Below are positions 1 through 7,835 of a DNA stretch of 31,547 nucleotides, in pieces. The notes under the pieces are model-generated. The model was not told where the DNA came from, made no database searches, and was given only the letters and a program-made list of their open reading frames with translations. The stretch covers positions 1-31,547 of the forward strand of contig CAZOJY010000030.1 in assembly GCA_964580235.1 (NCBI GenBank), read 5' to 3'. Each line of letters begins with the position of its first letter. The first letter of the stretch is position 1. A program made the translations under genes and the position numbers. The DNA comes from G020348385 sp964580235 (GTDB taxonomy: Bacteria > Acidobacteriota > Aminicenantia > Aminicenantales > Aminicenantaceae).

Positions 1-2
1 AA

Positions 3-53
3 CTGACGCAGGCCTTCAAAGAATACCGGGACGGCACCTTCATCAAGGATTAA
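3..53 (+). CDS. C-terminal tail of a probable pirin-family protein (partial)
   Basis: Only the last 16 codons are present. They read LTQAFKEYRDGTFIKD and end in TAA at 51-53; the gene starts off the left edge. The ending resembles the usual C-terminus of pirin-family bicupin proteins, which often finish with a QAFxxYRxGxF-like stretch. That is the only basis for the name, and a chance open frame of this length is possible. The gene would converge on the small basic protein on the other strand, whose stop lies 20 bases away. Confidence 0.4.
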   Translation: MTQAFKEYRDGTFIKD

Positions 54-73
54 TCTTTGGATCTCTTTTATTT

Positions 74-286
74 CTAGATTTTGAGCTTTCGCCTTTTATA
101 ATCGATCAGGATAAAGTCTTTATCTTCCTTTTCTTTTATTTTTTTCAGCCCTAAATCGATCAAAATCTGTCTTTCTTCCTCATCCCTCTCCTTCTGTTTT
201 CTGTACCTTTTAAAGCCGAGTTTATCCCTGAGAAGGAGAAATTCCACTGCAGATCGATCTTCGTATTTACGCTTTTTTTCTTTCAT
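74..286 (-). CDS. Small highly charged basic protein, partner of the nucleotidyltransferase-like gene
   Basis: This is a 70-residue hypothetical protein, extremely rich in Lys, Arg, Glu and Asp, with no signal peptide or membrane segment and no domain I recognise. Its ATG (286-284) overlaps the TGA of the upstream nucleotidyltransferase-like gene in an ATGA arrangement. The two are therefore almost certainly cotranscribed and translationally coupled. The composition suggests a nucleic-acid-binding or helical adaptor protein, but that is inference. In this position it could be the partner in a two-gene toxin-antitoxin-like module, which nothing in the sequence proves. Confidence 0.6.
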   Translation of the reverse strand: MKEKKRKYEDRSAVEFLLLRDKLGFKRYRKQKERDEEERQILIDLGLKKIKEKEDKDFILIDYKRRKLKI

Positions 287-849
287 GTTTCTTCTTTTGT
301 TTTCAATTCGTTCAATTCTTGGATGAGGTCATTTTCCGGCTTCACAGCCCTTTTTTTAAGATAATCCCAATCCAGTTCCTTTAGGTACCTTATGACCAGA
401 AGCTCTGCCATTTCGCAATCGATCTCTGATTTCCAATGTTTACAGGCATTCAGACGGTCGATGATTAAGTCTTCGATCCCGATGATTTTACAATGAAGTT
501 CGGGACCGAGATCCACGATCTCCAGAGGGGCATCCTCTCCAACCAAAACACCCACAGGGACTTCGATGGCAATCTTAAAATTTTCATTCACCCAATATCT
601 TCCTTTTTTCTCGAAATCTAATTCTTTCAAAACCTCATCGAGGGCTTCTCTATCTGCATAGGCAAGATCGATATCTGCCGTGAAATAAACCTCTCTCGTG
701 TAATAGGAAAGGGCTAAGCCCCCGATTATGATGGGCACCTCTTTCCCTTTTTTTTGAAGAAGATGCGAAATGAGAGCAACGGTCAATAGCTGCCTTTTCA
801 ACGGGGATTCTGTCTTTCCGATAAGTCCGATAATTTCTTCTTTTGTCAT
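283..849 (-). CDS. Nucleotidyltransferase-like protein (AbiEii / DUF6036-type fold)
   Basis: The 188-residue cytoplasmic protein has the polymerase-beta-type nucleotidyltransferase signature: a GG pair at residues 43-44 (IIGGLALSYY) followed by TADIDL at 57-62, where D59 and D61 are the expected metal-binding acidic residues. A second conserved block, IGIEDLIIDRLNACKHW, lies near residue 125 and matches the helical part of AbiEii/DUF6036-like proteins. Members of this family often transfer nucleotides or sit in toxin-antitoxin or phage-defence pairs. Here it overlaps a 70-residue basic protein by 4 bases. No clear Shine-Dalgarno precedes the ATG at 849. The family assignment is fairly safe; substrate and biological role are unknown. 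Confidence 0.7.
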   Translation of the reverse strand: MTKEEIIGLIGKTESPLKRQLLTVALISHLLQKKGKEVPIIIGGLALSYYTREVYFTADIDLAYADREALDEVLKELDFEKKGRYWVNENFKIAIEVPVGVLVGEDAPLEIVDLGPELHCKIIGIEDLIIDRLNACKHWKSEIDCEMAELLVIRYLKELDWDYLKKRAVKPENDLIQELNELKTKEET

Positions 850-895
850 CTAGCTAAATAGTAGCAACTCTTCTCTTTAAGCTCAAGGAATAAGT

Positions 896-2417
896 CTATT
901 TATAACTTACGTTATAAAAACCCTCTGCCTTCCCATACTGTCCCTGATCTCTGTAAAGATTCGCCTGTTCACGAAAGCTGTATGCTACATACGGGTGTTC
1001 CTCGCCCAATGCCTTCTTGAAGATCGCTTCTGAACGCACATAATAAGGCTCAGCTTTATCATATTTCCCCTGATTCCAGTAGACCACTGCAAGGCTATTC
1101 ATATTCCTCGCCAGATTTTGATGGTCAGGCCCATAGGCATTTTCTAAAATCTCTAATGATTCCTTGAAGAGGGATTCAGCATCTTCATATCTTCCTTGGG
1201 CGTCGTAGAGAATACCTAGCACCCTGAGGTTATCCGCAACTTCGAGATGGTCATTCCCGAAAATGCTGCGTTTGATTTCGAGAGATTTTTCAAAGATTGG
1301 GCCTGCCAACTTATATAAACCGAGACTCCGGCAGACATTGCCCATGGTTTCCATCAAACGGGCTTGAATCTTGGGTTGATTTTGGAGCTCTATGCTAATC
1401 TTTTCTGCTCCTTTATCAAGAATTTCTCTGGCCGTTATCGTATTCCCTCTAGCCTCACCGGGATCAGAAACCTGGAAAAGACCCACAAGAAAATCCGATA
1501 TTTGTTTCGCCGTTTCGGCCCCCTCCTTGGCTTTTCTCTCAGCTTTAACGGCCTTCAGCAGTCCGATGGTTCTTCCTGTCATTCCGATAATCATGGCCGC
1601 CATTACCAAGGCACCTGCTGCCACACCGACTTTATGACGGCGTACATACTTCTTTAATCTGTACACCGCGCTGGGAGGACCAGCCAAAACCGGTTCATGG
1701 CTGAGGTATCTCGTAATATCTGCGGCCAACTCAGATGCAGATGCATAACGTTGTGTTCTGTCCTTGGCCATTGCTTTCATCGTAATCCAGTCCAGCTCCC
1801 CTTCAGGACTCATGTACTCCGGTGTTCCTATAAGCTGCCCCATCTCTGTGAAAATTGTTTTTTTCGTCAATCGCTGCGCTGTTGCCTTGGCAACTCCAAA
1901 ATCGATGATTTTCGGTTCCGGTCTGTCATCATGGATCGTTACCAAGACATTCAATGCTTTGATATCCCTGTGGATGATACCTTTCTGATGAGCATGTTGG
2001 ACTCCATCACATACCCGTATATAAAGCTCCAGCCGTTGACGGTTATTAAGCCGGTGGGGTATCGCAGTATTCTGTGATAGGCACTCCTTTCACGCATTCC
2101 ATCACAAAAATGGCCTTCCCTGTTCTGTTGCCCCTGCATCGAAGACTTTTGCGATGTTGGCATTGTTCATCAGAGCCAATGCTTGACGCTCGGACTCGAA
2201 ACGCGCCACAACCTGTTTTGTGTCCATTCCCCCATTTTATGATTTTAAGAGCTACTCTTCGCCGGATCGGCTCTGTCTGCTCGGCTTCGTAGACTTCTCC
2301 CATGCCTCCCTCACCTAGTTTCTGAACGATGCGATATTTGTCTATGCTGTCTGGAACTGCAGAATCAGAAGGAGGACTGGTTTTGGTAGCAATAGATTTG
2401 GCTTTTTTATCACTCAT
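896..2417 (-). pseudogene. Decayed Ser/Thr protein kinase with C-terminal TPR repeats
   Basis: Pieces in two frames assemble into one PknB-like kinase-TPR protein. It starts at ATG 2417 (MSDKKAK, preceded by GGGGA). The glycine loop GEGGMGEVYEA and VALKII (Lys) are intact. The frame then shifts at a C5 run (2229-2233, one base too many), returns at an A5 run (2106-2110, one base too few), and shifts again at a G4 run (2056-2059, one too many). Correcting these restores VARFESERQALALM, VMECVKGVPITEYCD, IIHRDIKALNVL and KIIDFGVAK. After GTPEYMSPE (near 1802) the sequence jumps in frame to GELDWITMKAM, so the roughly 80 residues usually found there (kinase subdomains IX-X) are missing. A membrane segment (about 1585-1640) and three or four TPRs follow, and the protein then stops abruptly. 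The frameshifts could be sequencing errors; the internal deletion cannot be explained that way. Confidence 0.85.
899..918. repeat. Perfect 8-bp inverted repeat at the 3' end of the kinase pseudogene
   Basis: The sequence TTTATAAC-TTAC-GTTATAAA is a perfect palindrome with a four-base loop. It covers the last codons of the TPR pseudogene (NVSYK) and lies at a point where the TPR protein ends earlier than expected. It could be a weak AT-rich hairpin or the scar of the event that truncated the gene. There is no T-run on either side, so it is not a standard terminator. Confidence 0.5.
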
Positions 2418-2482
2418 GGCTTCCCCAGATATGTCTATAACGCAGCCTAAAAGCAAGAGTCAAAAAAAGTTATCAAAAAAGC

Positions 2483-2508
2483 AAAAAAAGGGGACAGCTA
2501 TTTTTTTT
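2483..2508. repeat. A7-GGGGACAGCTA-T8 hairpin, relative of repeat family A
   Basis: A run of seven A, then GGGGACAGCTA, then eight T can fold into an A/T stem with the GGGGACAG core in the loop. The core is shared with family A (3689, 10506, 12281, 12414), but the stem and the rest of the loop differ, so it is a variant or a separate family. It lies between the divergent kinase pseudogene and the 4Fe-4S gene and, unlike the other copies, does not abut a stop codon. Confidence 0.5.
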
Positions 2509-2520
2509 CAACTGCCGATT

Positions 2521-2600
2521 TTAGCTTGAAACAAAAAAAACAAATCCCTCCCTTTCTTAGGCCGAATATAGCGGGACAGGCAGGACAAAATTCGGTATGA
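2521..2600 (+). repeat. Imperfect duplicate of the 4Fe-4S gene's translation start, with a 24-codon remnant frame
   Basis: From about 2520, TTAGCTTGAA-CAAAAAAA-CTCCCTTT resembles the start of the 4Fe-4S gene at 2704-2741 with about six differences over 37 positions. It opens a TTG-initiated frame of 24 codons (LKQKKQIPPFL at the N-terminus, compared with MNQKNKTAPFF in the real gene) that ends at TGA 2598-2600. It may be a partial tandem duplication or the remnant of a paralogous gene. I see no convincing ribosome binding site, so I do not call it a gene. The remaining bases to 2700 hold nothing else I recognise. Confidence 0.45.
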
Positions 2601-2710
2601 TATTCAGGTAGGCCAATAATGAGGTGCAGGGATACTTGCCTACTTAATCCCATATATTCGACAGTCAAGTAACCGATCACGGAAATGATCTATGAACAAG
2701 AGAGTTTAGC

Positions 2711-3688
2711 TTGAATCAAAAAAATAAAACCGCTCCCTTTTTTTCGGGGATGGTAACGGCAAGCTTGTTGATACTCATTCAATTAAAAATAGATCCTCCG
2801 ATTCTGCTGGCAGAGCGTTTCGTTCCAGGGTCAGGCTGGGTAGAGATTCTGCTTTTATCCACCTATGCCGGATTCATCGCAGGGAAGATAATCGACTCAG
2901 CTCAGTCCCGCCTTTGGAGAAAACGGATATGGATGCTGTTTTCGGCCGTGTTTTTTTTGCAATTCATCATCGGCATTGCAGGATTCGAAAAATTCTTGAT
3001 GACCGGCACCCTGCATCTTCCGATACCAGCCATGATTGCGGCCGGGCCATTATACCGAGGAGCACGTTTTTTCATGCCGATCCTTTTTGGCTCCACAGTT
3101 CTTCTTTCGGGTGCGGCGTGGTGCAGCTATCTGTGCTATTTTGGAGCTTGGGATGCATTTGCTGCAGACAGAAAGAAGAAACCGCAGACGATGCCCCGCT
3201 GGAGACAACCTGTTCGCATCGCCATTTTGGCAGCCGTTGTCGTCACATCTGTGATCCTCCGGACAGCGGGAGCCCCTTCTGCTCTCGCTGCAGGCCTGGG
3301 AATTTCATTCGGTGTGATCGGTGTCGGTGTGATGGTGTTCTGGTCACGAAAAAGAGGCGTAATGGCACACTGCGTAGCCTATTGTCCGATCGGCATTCTG
3401 GCAAACTGGTTCGGAAAGCTGTCCCCTTTTCGAATCAGGATCAAAGATGCCTGCACCGAATGCCTGCTCTGCCGTTCGGCCTGCCGGTATGACGCCTTGA
3501 ACATGGATGACATATCCAAACGCCGGCCAGGAGGATCATGCACCCTCTGCGGGGATTGCGTGAGCAGATGCAAGGACGGCTGGATCGAATACCGCTTTCT
3601 TGGGTTGAAACCCGATCGGGCAAGAAACGTTTTTGTCGTTCTCGTCGTTGTCCTTCATGCTGTCTTTCTCGGCGTCGCCCGTATCTAA
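2711..3688 (+). CDS. Membrane 4Fe-4S ferredoxin-type protein (NapH/NosR-like)
   Basis: The 325-residue inner-membrane protein has about six hydrophobic segments, including ones near residues 14-26, 74-90, 103-140, 168-185 and 305-322. It carries the CxxxC and CxxxCP pairs typical of NapH/NosR/CcoG-type electron-transfer proteins at C138/C142 and C221/C225. Two 4Fe-4S ferredoxin motifs follow, C248-x2-C251-x2-C254-x3-C258 and C277-x2-C280-x2-C283-x3-C287. Such proteins pass electrons between quinols and periplasmic or membrane partners. None of the usual partners (FMN-binding domain, terminal reductase) is nearby, so the partner is unknown. The start is TTG with AAGAGAG upstream; ATG 2750 is an alternative. 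The TAA stop is followed immediately by the inverted-repeat element at 3689. Confidence 0.8.
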   Translation: MNQKNKTAPFFSGMVTASLLILIQLKIDPPILLAERFVPGSGWVEILLLSTYAGFIAGKIIDSAQSRLWRKRIWMLFSAVFFLQFIIGIAGFEKFLMTGTLHLPIPAMIAAGPLYRGARFFMPILFGSTVLLSGAAWCSYLCYFGAWDAFAADRKKKPQTMPRWRQPVRIAILAAVVVTSVILRTAGAPSALAAGLGISFGVIGVGVMVFWSRKRGVMAHCVAYCPIGILANWFGKLSPFRIRIKDACTECLLCRSACRYDALNMDDISKRRPGGSCTLCGDCVSRCKDGWIEYRFLGLKPDRARNVFVVLVVVLHAVFLGVARI

Positions 3689-3798
3689 TTAAATTGGGGA
3701 CAGGATATGTTTTCACCAATTTTTTTATCAGATAGCTAGAATCTATGGTTATGTCTCTAATCAAAAATTGGTGAAAACATATCCTGTCCCCAATTTAA
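3689..3798. repeat. Family A element A1: perfect 36-bp inverted repeat with 38-nt spacer
   Basis: The left arm (3689-3724) and right arm (3763-3798) are exact reverse complements over 36 bases. Each arm is itself a hairpin: AAATTGG and CCAATTT flank an 18-base loop containing GGACAGGATATGTTTTCA, and a T-run follows. The spacer holds a weak nested ATAG/CTAT stem. The element fills the whole space between two convergent genes. It starts on the base after the TAA of the 4Fe-4S gene and supplies the TAA of the propeller gene on the other strand. Its structure resembles a REP/BIME pair and could act as a bidirectional terminator. Confidence 0.9.
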
Positions 3799-4925
3799 GA
3801 GTGGAAGCGTTTGATGAAAGAGAAGCCTTCTTCGTTCCGTATGATGCTATAGGCCCTCCCGTTTTTTATCCGGTGTATGCGATGAGGCACAATAACCTGT
3901 TTGGTATATATCCCCTCCGGAGAAAAAATGTCGTACTCGTAGCCGTCTTCTTTTTCCTTCCCTGTGTGATGCCACAGCCACAAATTCCCTTCGTCGTCGA
4001 AGATAAGAAAGCGGGAAAAAGCAGACCAAAACTCCGGATTGGGCGGTCCTCGGTAATTATCATATTTAATCGGCGTGTATTCCCGGCCGAATCCGAAAAT
4101 CAATTCTCCTCCCGGTGCAAAAACATCCAGCTTGTAATTCTCGTTATACCCGATATAAAGTTTTCCTTCCTTATCGACTGTCCAAACCGTCGTGTGGGAA
4201 AAAGGAGAAGAAGTGGACATGGATCCCTGCTTTGTTCTCGTGTAGCTCATCTTTTTTCCTCTGAAAACGCCATAATCTTGGAGCATTCGGCCGTTTAAAT
4301 CCGTACAGAAAATATTCACTCTATCTTCGATAATCTGAGTGACACCAATGACATCCACTTCTTTGGGCAGATTTTTCTCAAAGTACAACCGATCCTGTCC
4401 GTCGACGACCAGGTTCGAACAGTATCCCTCAATCTTAAATCCACTTTGATACACGCCGTTTTCATCCAGAATCGAAACTTGACGGTTCCGTCCGTCTAAT
4501 ATCACCACCCGGCCATCCGAGAGAAAATCAAACGAGGCCGGCGTTTCGAACTCACCAGGGCCTCTCCCTTTTTGAGCAACGGTTCGAAGATATTTCCCAT
4601 CCCTATCATAAACACGCAAGTGATCCTCCCGCCAGTCGATAACATAAATATCTCCAGCATCTGTCACTTTGATATCCTGCGGCCGGTAGAGCTGATAGTG
4701 CTCATCCCCTTCTTCTACGCCAATGCTGAGCTCTTCCTCGAATGTGCAGACTTCCCTTCCATCCCTGGGATAATCAGGGCTGATAAGGTACTTTATGCCC
4801 TCAACAACTTCGGTCCGGATAGGATAAGCTGTAGTCTCAGGAGGCCTCTCTTTTTTACCGCATCCTATTGCTCCAACAATCAGTAGAATTGTAAAAATCG
4901 ATGCTGAAACTCTCATCCGACACAT
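3795..4925 (-). CDS. Exported six-bladed beta-propeller lipoprotein (NHL-like)
   Basis: The 376-residue protein begins with a lipoprotein signal (hydrophobic ASIFTILLIVGAIGC, lipidated Cys about residue 22). Repeated propeller blades follow, with motifs such as YRPQDIKVTDAGDIYVID, the diagnostic GRGPGEF loop, and later ASFDFLSDGRVVILDG and LYIGYNENYKLDVF. This matches the 6-bladed beta-propeller/NHL-like lipoproteins that are very numerous in Aminicenantes and Bacteroidetes genomes. Their role is generally unknown, with ligand binding or surface scaffolding most often supposed. ATG 4925 is preferred over GTG 4928 because AGGAG lies 7 bases upstream of it. The stop codon TAA is formed by the end of repeat element A1. 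A truncated relative lies at 25882-26352. Confidence 0.8.
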   Translation of the reverse strand: MCRMRVSASIFTILLIVGAIGCGKKERPPETTAYPIRTEVVEGIKYLISPDYPRDGREVCTFEEELSIGVEEGDEHYQLYRPQDIKVTDAGDIYVIDWREDHLRVYDRDGKYLRTVAQKGRGPGEFETPASFDFLSDGRVVILDGRNRQVSILDENGVYQSGFKIEGYCSNLVVDGQDRLYFEKNLPKEVDVIGVTQIIEDRVNIFCTDLNGRMLQDYGVFRGKKMSYTRTKQGSMSTSSPFSHTTVWTVDKEGKLYIGYNENYKLDVFAPGGELIFGFGREYTPIKYDNYRGPPNPEFWSAFSRFLIFDDEGNLWLWHHTGKEKEDGYEYDIFSPEGIYTKQVIVPHRIHRIKNGRAYSIIRNEEGFSFIKRFHS

Positions 4926-5124
4926 CACTTATCTCCTAAGCAATGAACTCTCCCTAGGATATCATCTCCCTTCCTTCTGCTCAAGCCAACCCATAGGAAT
5001 TTTATGCAGGCCGTTCCTCTCCCATCATCTCTTCTGCTTACCAAGAAAAAAGAAGTTTCGTGCCACTTAAGAGAAACAATTAAAAATATTTAGCTTGACA
5101 GCGGATCATGTATACTGGTAAAAA
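4926..5124. other. Intergenic stretch between two minus-strand genes
   Basis: These 199 bases separate the 3' end of the kinase-TPR gene from the start of the propeller lipoprotein gene. They contain the AGGAG ribosome binding site of the latter and otherwise AT-rich sequence. I see no hairpin followed by a T-run and no RNA gene. Confidence 0.4.
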
Positions 5125-7749
5125 TCAAATACTTGGAGATTTTGCCCCGCTTAAGGGTTTGGAAAGGGTATAAGACCAGAAGATAAATTCCCGGGGATCT
5201 TTTTCCTCGGAGGGAAATTTGCCGGAAAAAATGGTCGAAAACATCCGTCTATTATTGAAAATCGCTGTATATTCTAAATTATGTGCACTGGGGATATCGC
5301 CCTTATATAAGCTGGCATATCCCGCGATTAATTTAGCAAAAGCCTGATTATCTGCCAAAAGCTTTTGGCTCAATTTTTCTGCTATTTCAAGCGCCTTTCC
5401 TTCTTTACCAATCTGCAAATAAACGATCCCTAAAACAAAGAATATTTCTCCTTCTCTGCTTTCAGAGACACTCACAAGAGCTTTTTCTGCCGCTTCCACA
5501 GCTGCCGATTTTTTCCCTTGAAGCAAATAAACATGAGCTAGAACGGCATATTTGTCGACTGCAAGATCCGTCAGGTTGTTTTTGAGATCGCCCTTGACTC
5601 CTTTCTGAAGAATGTCGACAGCATCAGAAAGCCGGCCTTCATAAACCGCAATATCAGCTGTCCCCAAGCCCTTCAAGGATGCGCCTGCCGCACCCAGAGT
5701 TCCAAGTTGTTCATACGTCTCCAAGGCTTCCGTGAATTGGTTTCTGGCTAACTGAGAGAGGGCAAGCAGCACATAGGCTCTTTCGTAGGCAGGGTAAATC
5801 TCAATAGTGGCTCGGGCAGCCGTTTCAGCCTGCTCATATTCCCCGATGGCCATGGCGTACCAACCGAGATTGTAATGGGAATTGATGTTTTTTGGCGTAA
5901 GCTCTAACGCTGTCGTCCCTACCTCATAAGCCTTTGGCATGTTGTAAGCCAAATAATAGGCAAAGGCAAGATTTGCATGTCCTGCAGCGTCTGCCGGGAA
6001 TTGTTCCACCAAACTGCTGAATTCATCTATGGCTGACTGATAATTCTTTTTAACGAGATAATAACCTCCTCTGGTTCTGAATTTCTCCCGATCTGTCATC
6101 GTTCCGATGAGCTTCAAAGCTTCATTATAATTTTGCTCAGATTCCTTGATCATATTGAGGTTGTAGTAACAAGCTCCCAACCCCGCATAAGCTCGGCCTA
6201 AGTTGGGATCATACTCTAATGCTTTATTGTATTCTTTGATCGCGTCGGTACGCTTCCCACTCATCTGGAGCTCTTGGGCGGTCGTATAGGATTTCATCGC
6301 CTCTAATGATGTGGTAGTAAAAGTCTCCCCCTGGAAGGCTTTGTTGGCATCGGCAGAAATATCTCCCAGGCCGGATCGGACCTTGTTCGCAATCCATGCG
6401 GCTGCGTTTAGCACTTCGTTTCTGGAATTGACCTTCTTGGAATATTCCTTGGCATCTTTTGGATTGACTGGATCTTTCACTGTGACTTTTAATATAAAGC
6501 CCTCTCCTTTTGGTTCAATCGACCCCGCGATAAACTTGGCGATCCCTTCTCTGGCGCTGATGAGCTGAACCGTTTGAGAATCCAGCTTGCCGCCGGAATC
6601 CGGAAACACGTCCCTGGCAATTTCCTTCGCTTCATGCCGTTGGTATATGGAAATGAAGGGCGCTCCTCCCAGTCCGATATTCACAGCCTGCTCAAGGGCG
6701 CCATCAAAGACCGCATCTCCTGTTTTATTCTGAAAATCGGCACCGAGAACCGATATGGGCGCAGGGCCTCCTCCTTGCTGGCCTCCCGGCGGTTTGTGCG
6801 TAAGCCACCAGATACCTGTCAAGACCAATGCGACAACCAATGCGGCCGCGACTGGGAGCCGCCATTTTCTGAAACCAGACTGGGGCTCCCCAACAATTTC
6901 TTTCTGGAGATTTCGAACATCATCGATAAAAATCTCGATGCTTTGATATCTTTCTGCCCGTTCTTTCGCCAAAGCTTTATGAAGTATGGGTGCAAGAAAG
7001 GAATTGATCGACTTTGGTGATACCTGTGTTTGAGGAGCCGGATCTTTGAGAATGGAGCTTAGCGTTTCGATGGCACTGGATTTCGAAAACGGATGGCTTC
7101 CGGAGATCATCTCTTGCAGGATGATACCCAAGGAAAAAATGTCGCTCCTTGCATCCACTTCTTCCCCCCGTGCTTGTTCGGGAGACATGTAAGCGATCGT
7201 ACCCGCGATAGCACCCTGTTCTGTGATGGAAGACTGGGTGAGTGTGGCGGCAATATTCTCTTGTCCCTTGGGAAGAACGCGTTTGGCCAGACCGAAATCC
7301 ATGACTTTGATATGGTTTTGGGGTGTGATCATAATGTTGGCAGGTTTTAAGTCGCGGTGAACGACCCCCCGTTTATGAGCTTCATCTAACGCTTCTGCAA
7401 TTTCTAATATAATGCGAAAAACCTCTGAAAGGGAAAACGGCTCTTCCTCCATCCTATCCTTGAGTGTCTTGCCTTTCACATACTCCATGACAATGAAGGC
7501 TTTTTCTTCGGTCTTGCCTGTTTCGTATACTTTGCAGATGAAAGGATGATCCAAGGCAGCAGCGGATTTGGCTTCACGAACAAACCGCTGGCGCGTTGCT
7601 GGATCACGTTCCATCTCTTCGGGAAGAAATTTGATGGCGACCTGTCTTTCCAAGACGTCATCTGTTGCCAGGTAGACCTGCCCCATCCCTCCTTCCCCAA
7701 GAAGACGGATAATTTCATAATGTCCAATCTTGTCCCTAGGCGAAAACAT
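5125..7749 (-). CDS. Membrane Ser/Thr protein kinase with FlgO/TolB-like and TPR domains
   Basis: The 874-residue protein has a complete Hanks-type kinase domain (about residues 10-285): glycine loop GEGGMGQVY (18-26), Lys40 in VAIKF, Glu59, catalytic loop HRDLKPAN with Asp133, DFG at 151-153 and YMSPEQ. One transmembrane helix (about 297-316) is followed by a region starting ISVLGADFQNKTGD that resembles the FlgO/TolB-N-like domain common in these kinases. From about 460 to 830 there are many TPR repeats. The kinase should face the cytoplasm and the TPR part the periplasm. Its substrates are unknown; the family is used for signalling in Acidobacteria-like bacteria. It has its own promoter candidate at 7779-7808. 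Unlike the decayed kinase at 896-2417, all key residues are present. Confidence 0.92.
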   Translation of the reverse strand: MFSPRDKIGHYEIIRLLGEGGMGQVYLATDDVLERQVAIKFLPEEMERDPATRQRFVREAKSAAALDHPFICKVYETGKTEEKAFIVMEYVKGKTLKDRMEEEPFSLSEVFRIILEIAEALDEAHKRGVVHRDLKPANIMITPQNHIKVMDFGLAKRVLPKGQENIAATLTQSSITEQGAIAGTIAYMSPEQARGEEVDARSDIFSLGIILQEMISGSHPFSKSSAIETLSSILKDPAPQTQVSPKSINSFLAPILHKALAKERAERYQSIEIFIDDVRNLQKEIVGEPQSGFRKWRLPVAAALVVALVLTGIWWLTHKPPGGQQGGGPAPISVLGADFQNKTGDAVFDGALEQAVNIGLGGAPFISIYQRHEAKEIARDVFPDSGGKLDSQTVQLISAREGIAKFIAGSIEPKGEGFILKVTVKDPVNPKDAKEYSKKVNSRNEVLNAAAWIANKVRSGLGDISADANKAFQGETFTTTSLEAMKSYTTAQELQMSGKRTDAIKEYNKALEYDPNLGRAYAGLGACYYNLNMIKESEQNYNEALKLIGTMTDREKFRTRGGYYLVKKNYQSAIDEFSSLVEQFPADAAGHANLAFAYYLAYNMPKAYEVGTTALELTPKNINSHYNLGWYAMAIGEYEQAETAARATIEIYPAYERAYVLLALSQLARNQFTEALETYEQLGTLGAAGASLKGLGTADIAVYEGRLSDAVDILQKGVKGDLKNNLTDLAVDKYAVLAHVYLLQGKKSAAVEAAEKALVSVSESREGEIFFVLGIVYLQIGKEGKALEIAEKLSQKLLADNQAFAKLIAGYASLYKGDIPSAHNLEYTAIFNNRRMFSTIFSGKFPSEEKDPREFIFWSYTLSKPLSGAKSPSI

Positions 7750-7778
7750 GCTTCAGATTCCCTTGAAAAAACAAAGGT

Positions 7779-7808
7779 TATATAGCACAGGGAAAGACGA
7801 AATGTCAA
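7779..7808 (-). promoter_or_regulatory. Sigma70-like promoter of the kinase-TPR gene with an overlapping inverted repeat
   Basis: On the minus strand a perfect -35 TTGACA (7808-7803) is followed by an 18-base spacer and an extended -10 TGC-TATATA (hexamer 7784-7779), about 30 bases before the kinase ATG. The inverted repeat TGTCAA-T-TTGACA (7803-7815) overlaps the -35 box and could bind a repressor. The 10-mer ATTCCCTTGA occurs at 7757-7766 (next to the ribosome binding site) and again at 7818-7827, flanking the promoter. Confidence 0.5.
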
Positions 7809-7835
7809 TTTGACAAAATTCCCTTGACTGAGATG

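Noticed and set aside
2498..2680. A 60-codon minus-strand frame upstream of the 4Fe-4S gene
   Set aside because: It has no family resemblance and its 3' end consists of the A/T hairpin and duplicated start region.
5095..5116. TTGACA followed by TATACT on the plus strand
   Set aside because: The spacer is only 10 bases and no plus-strand gene follows.
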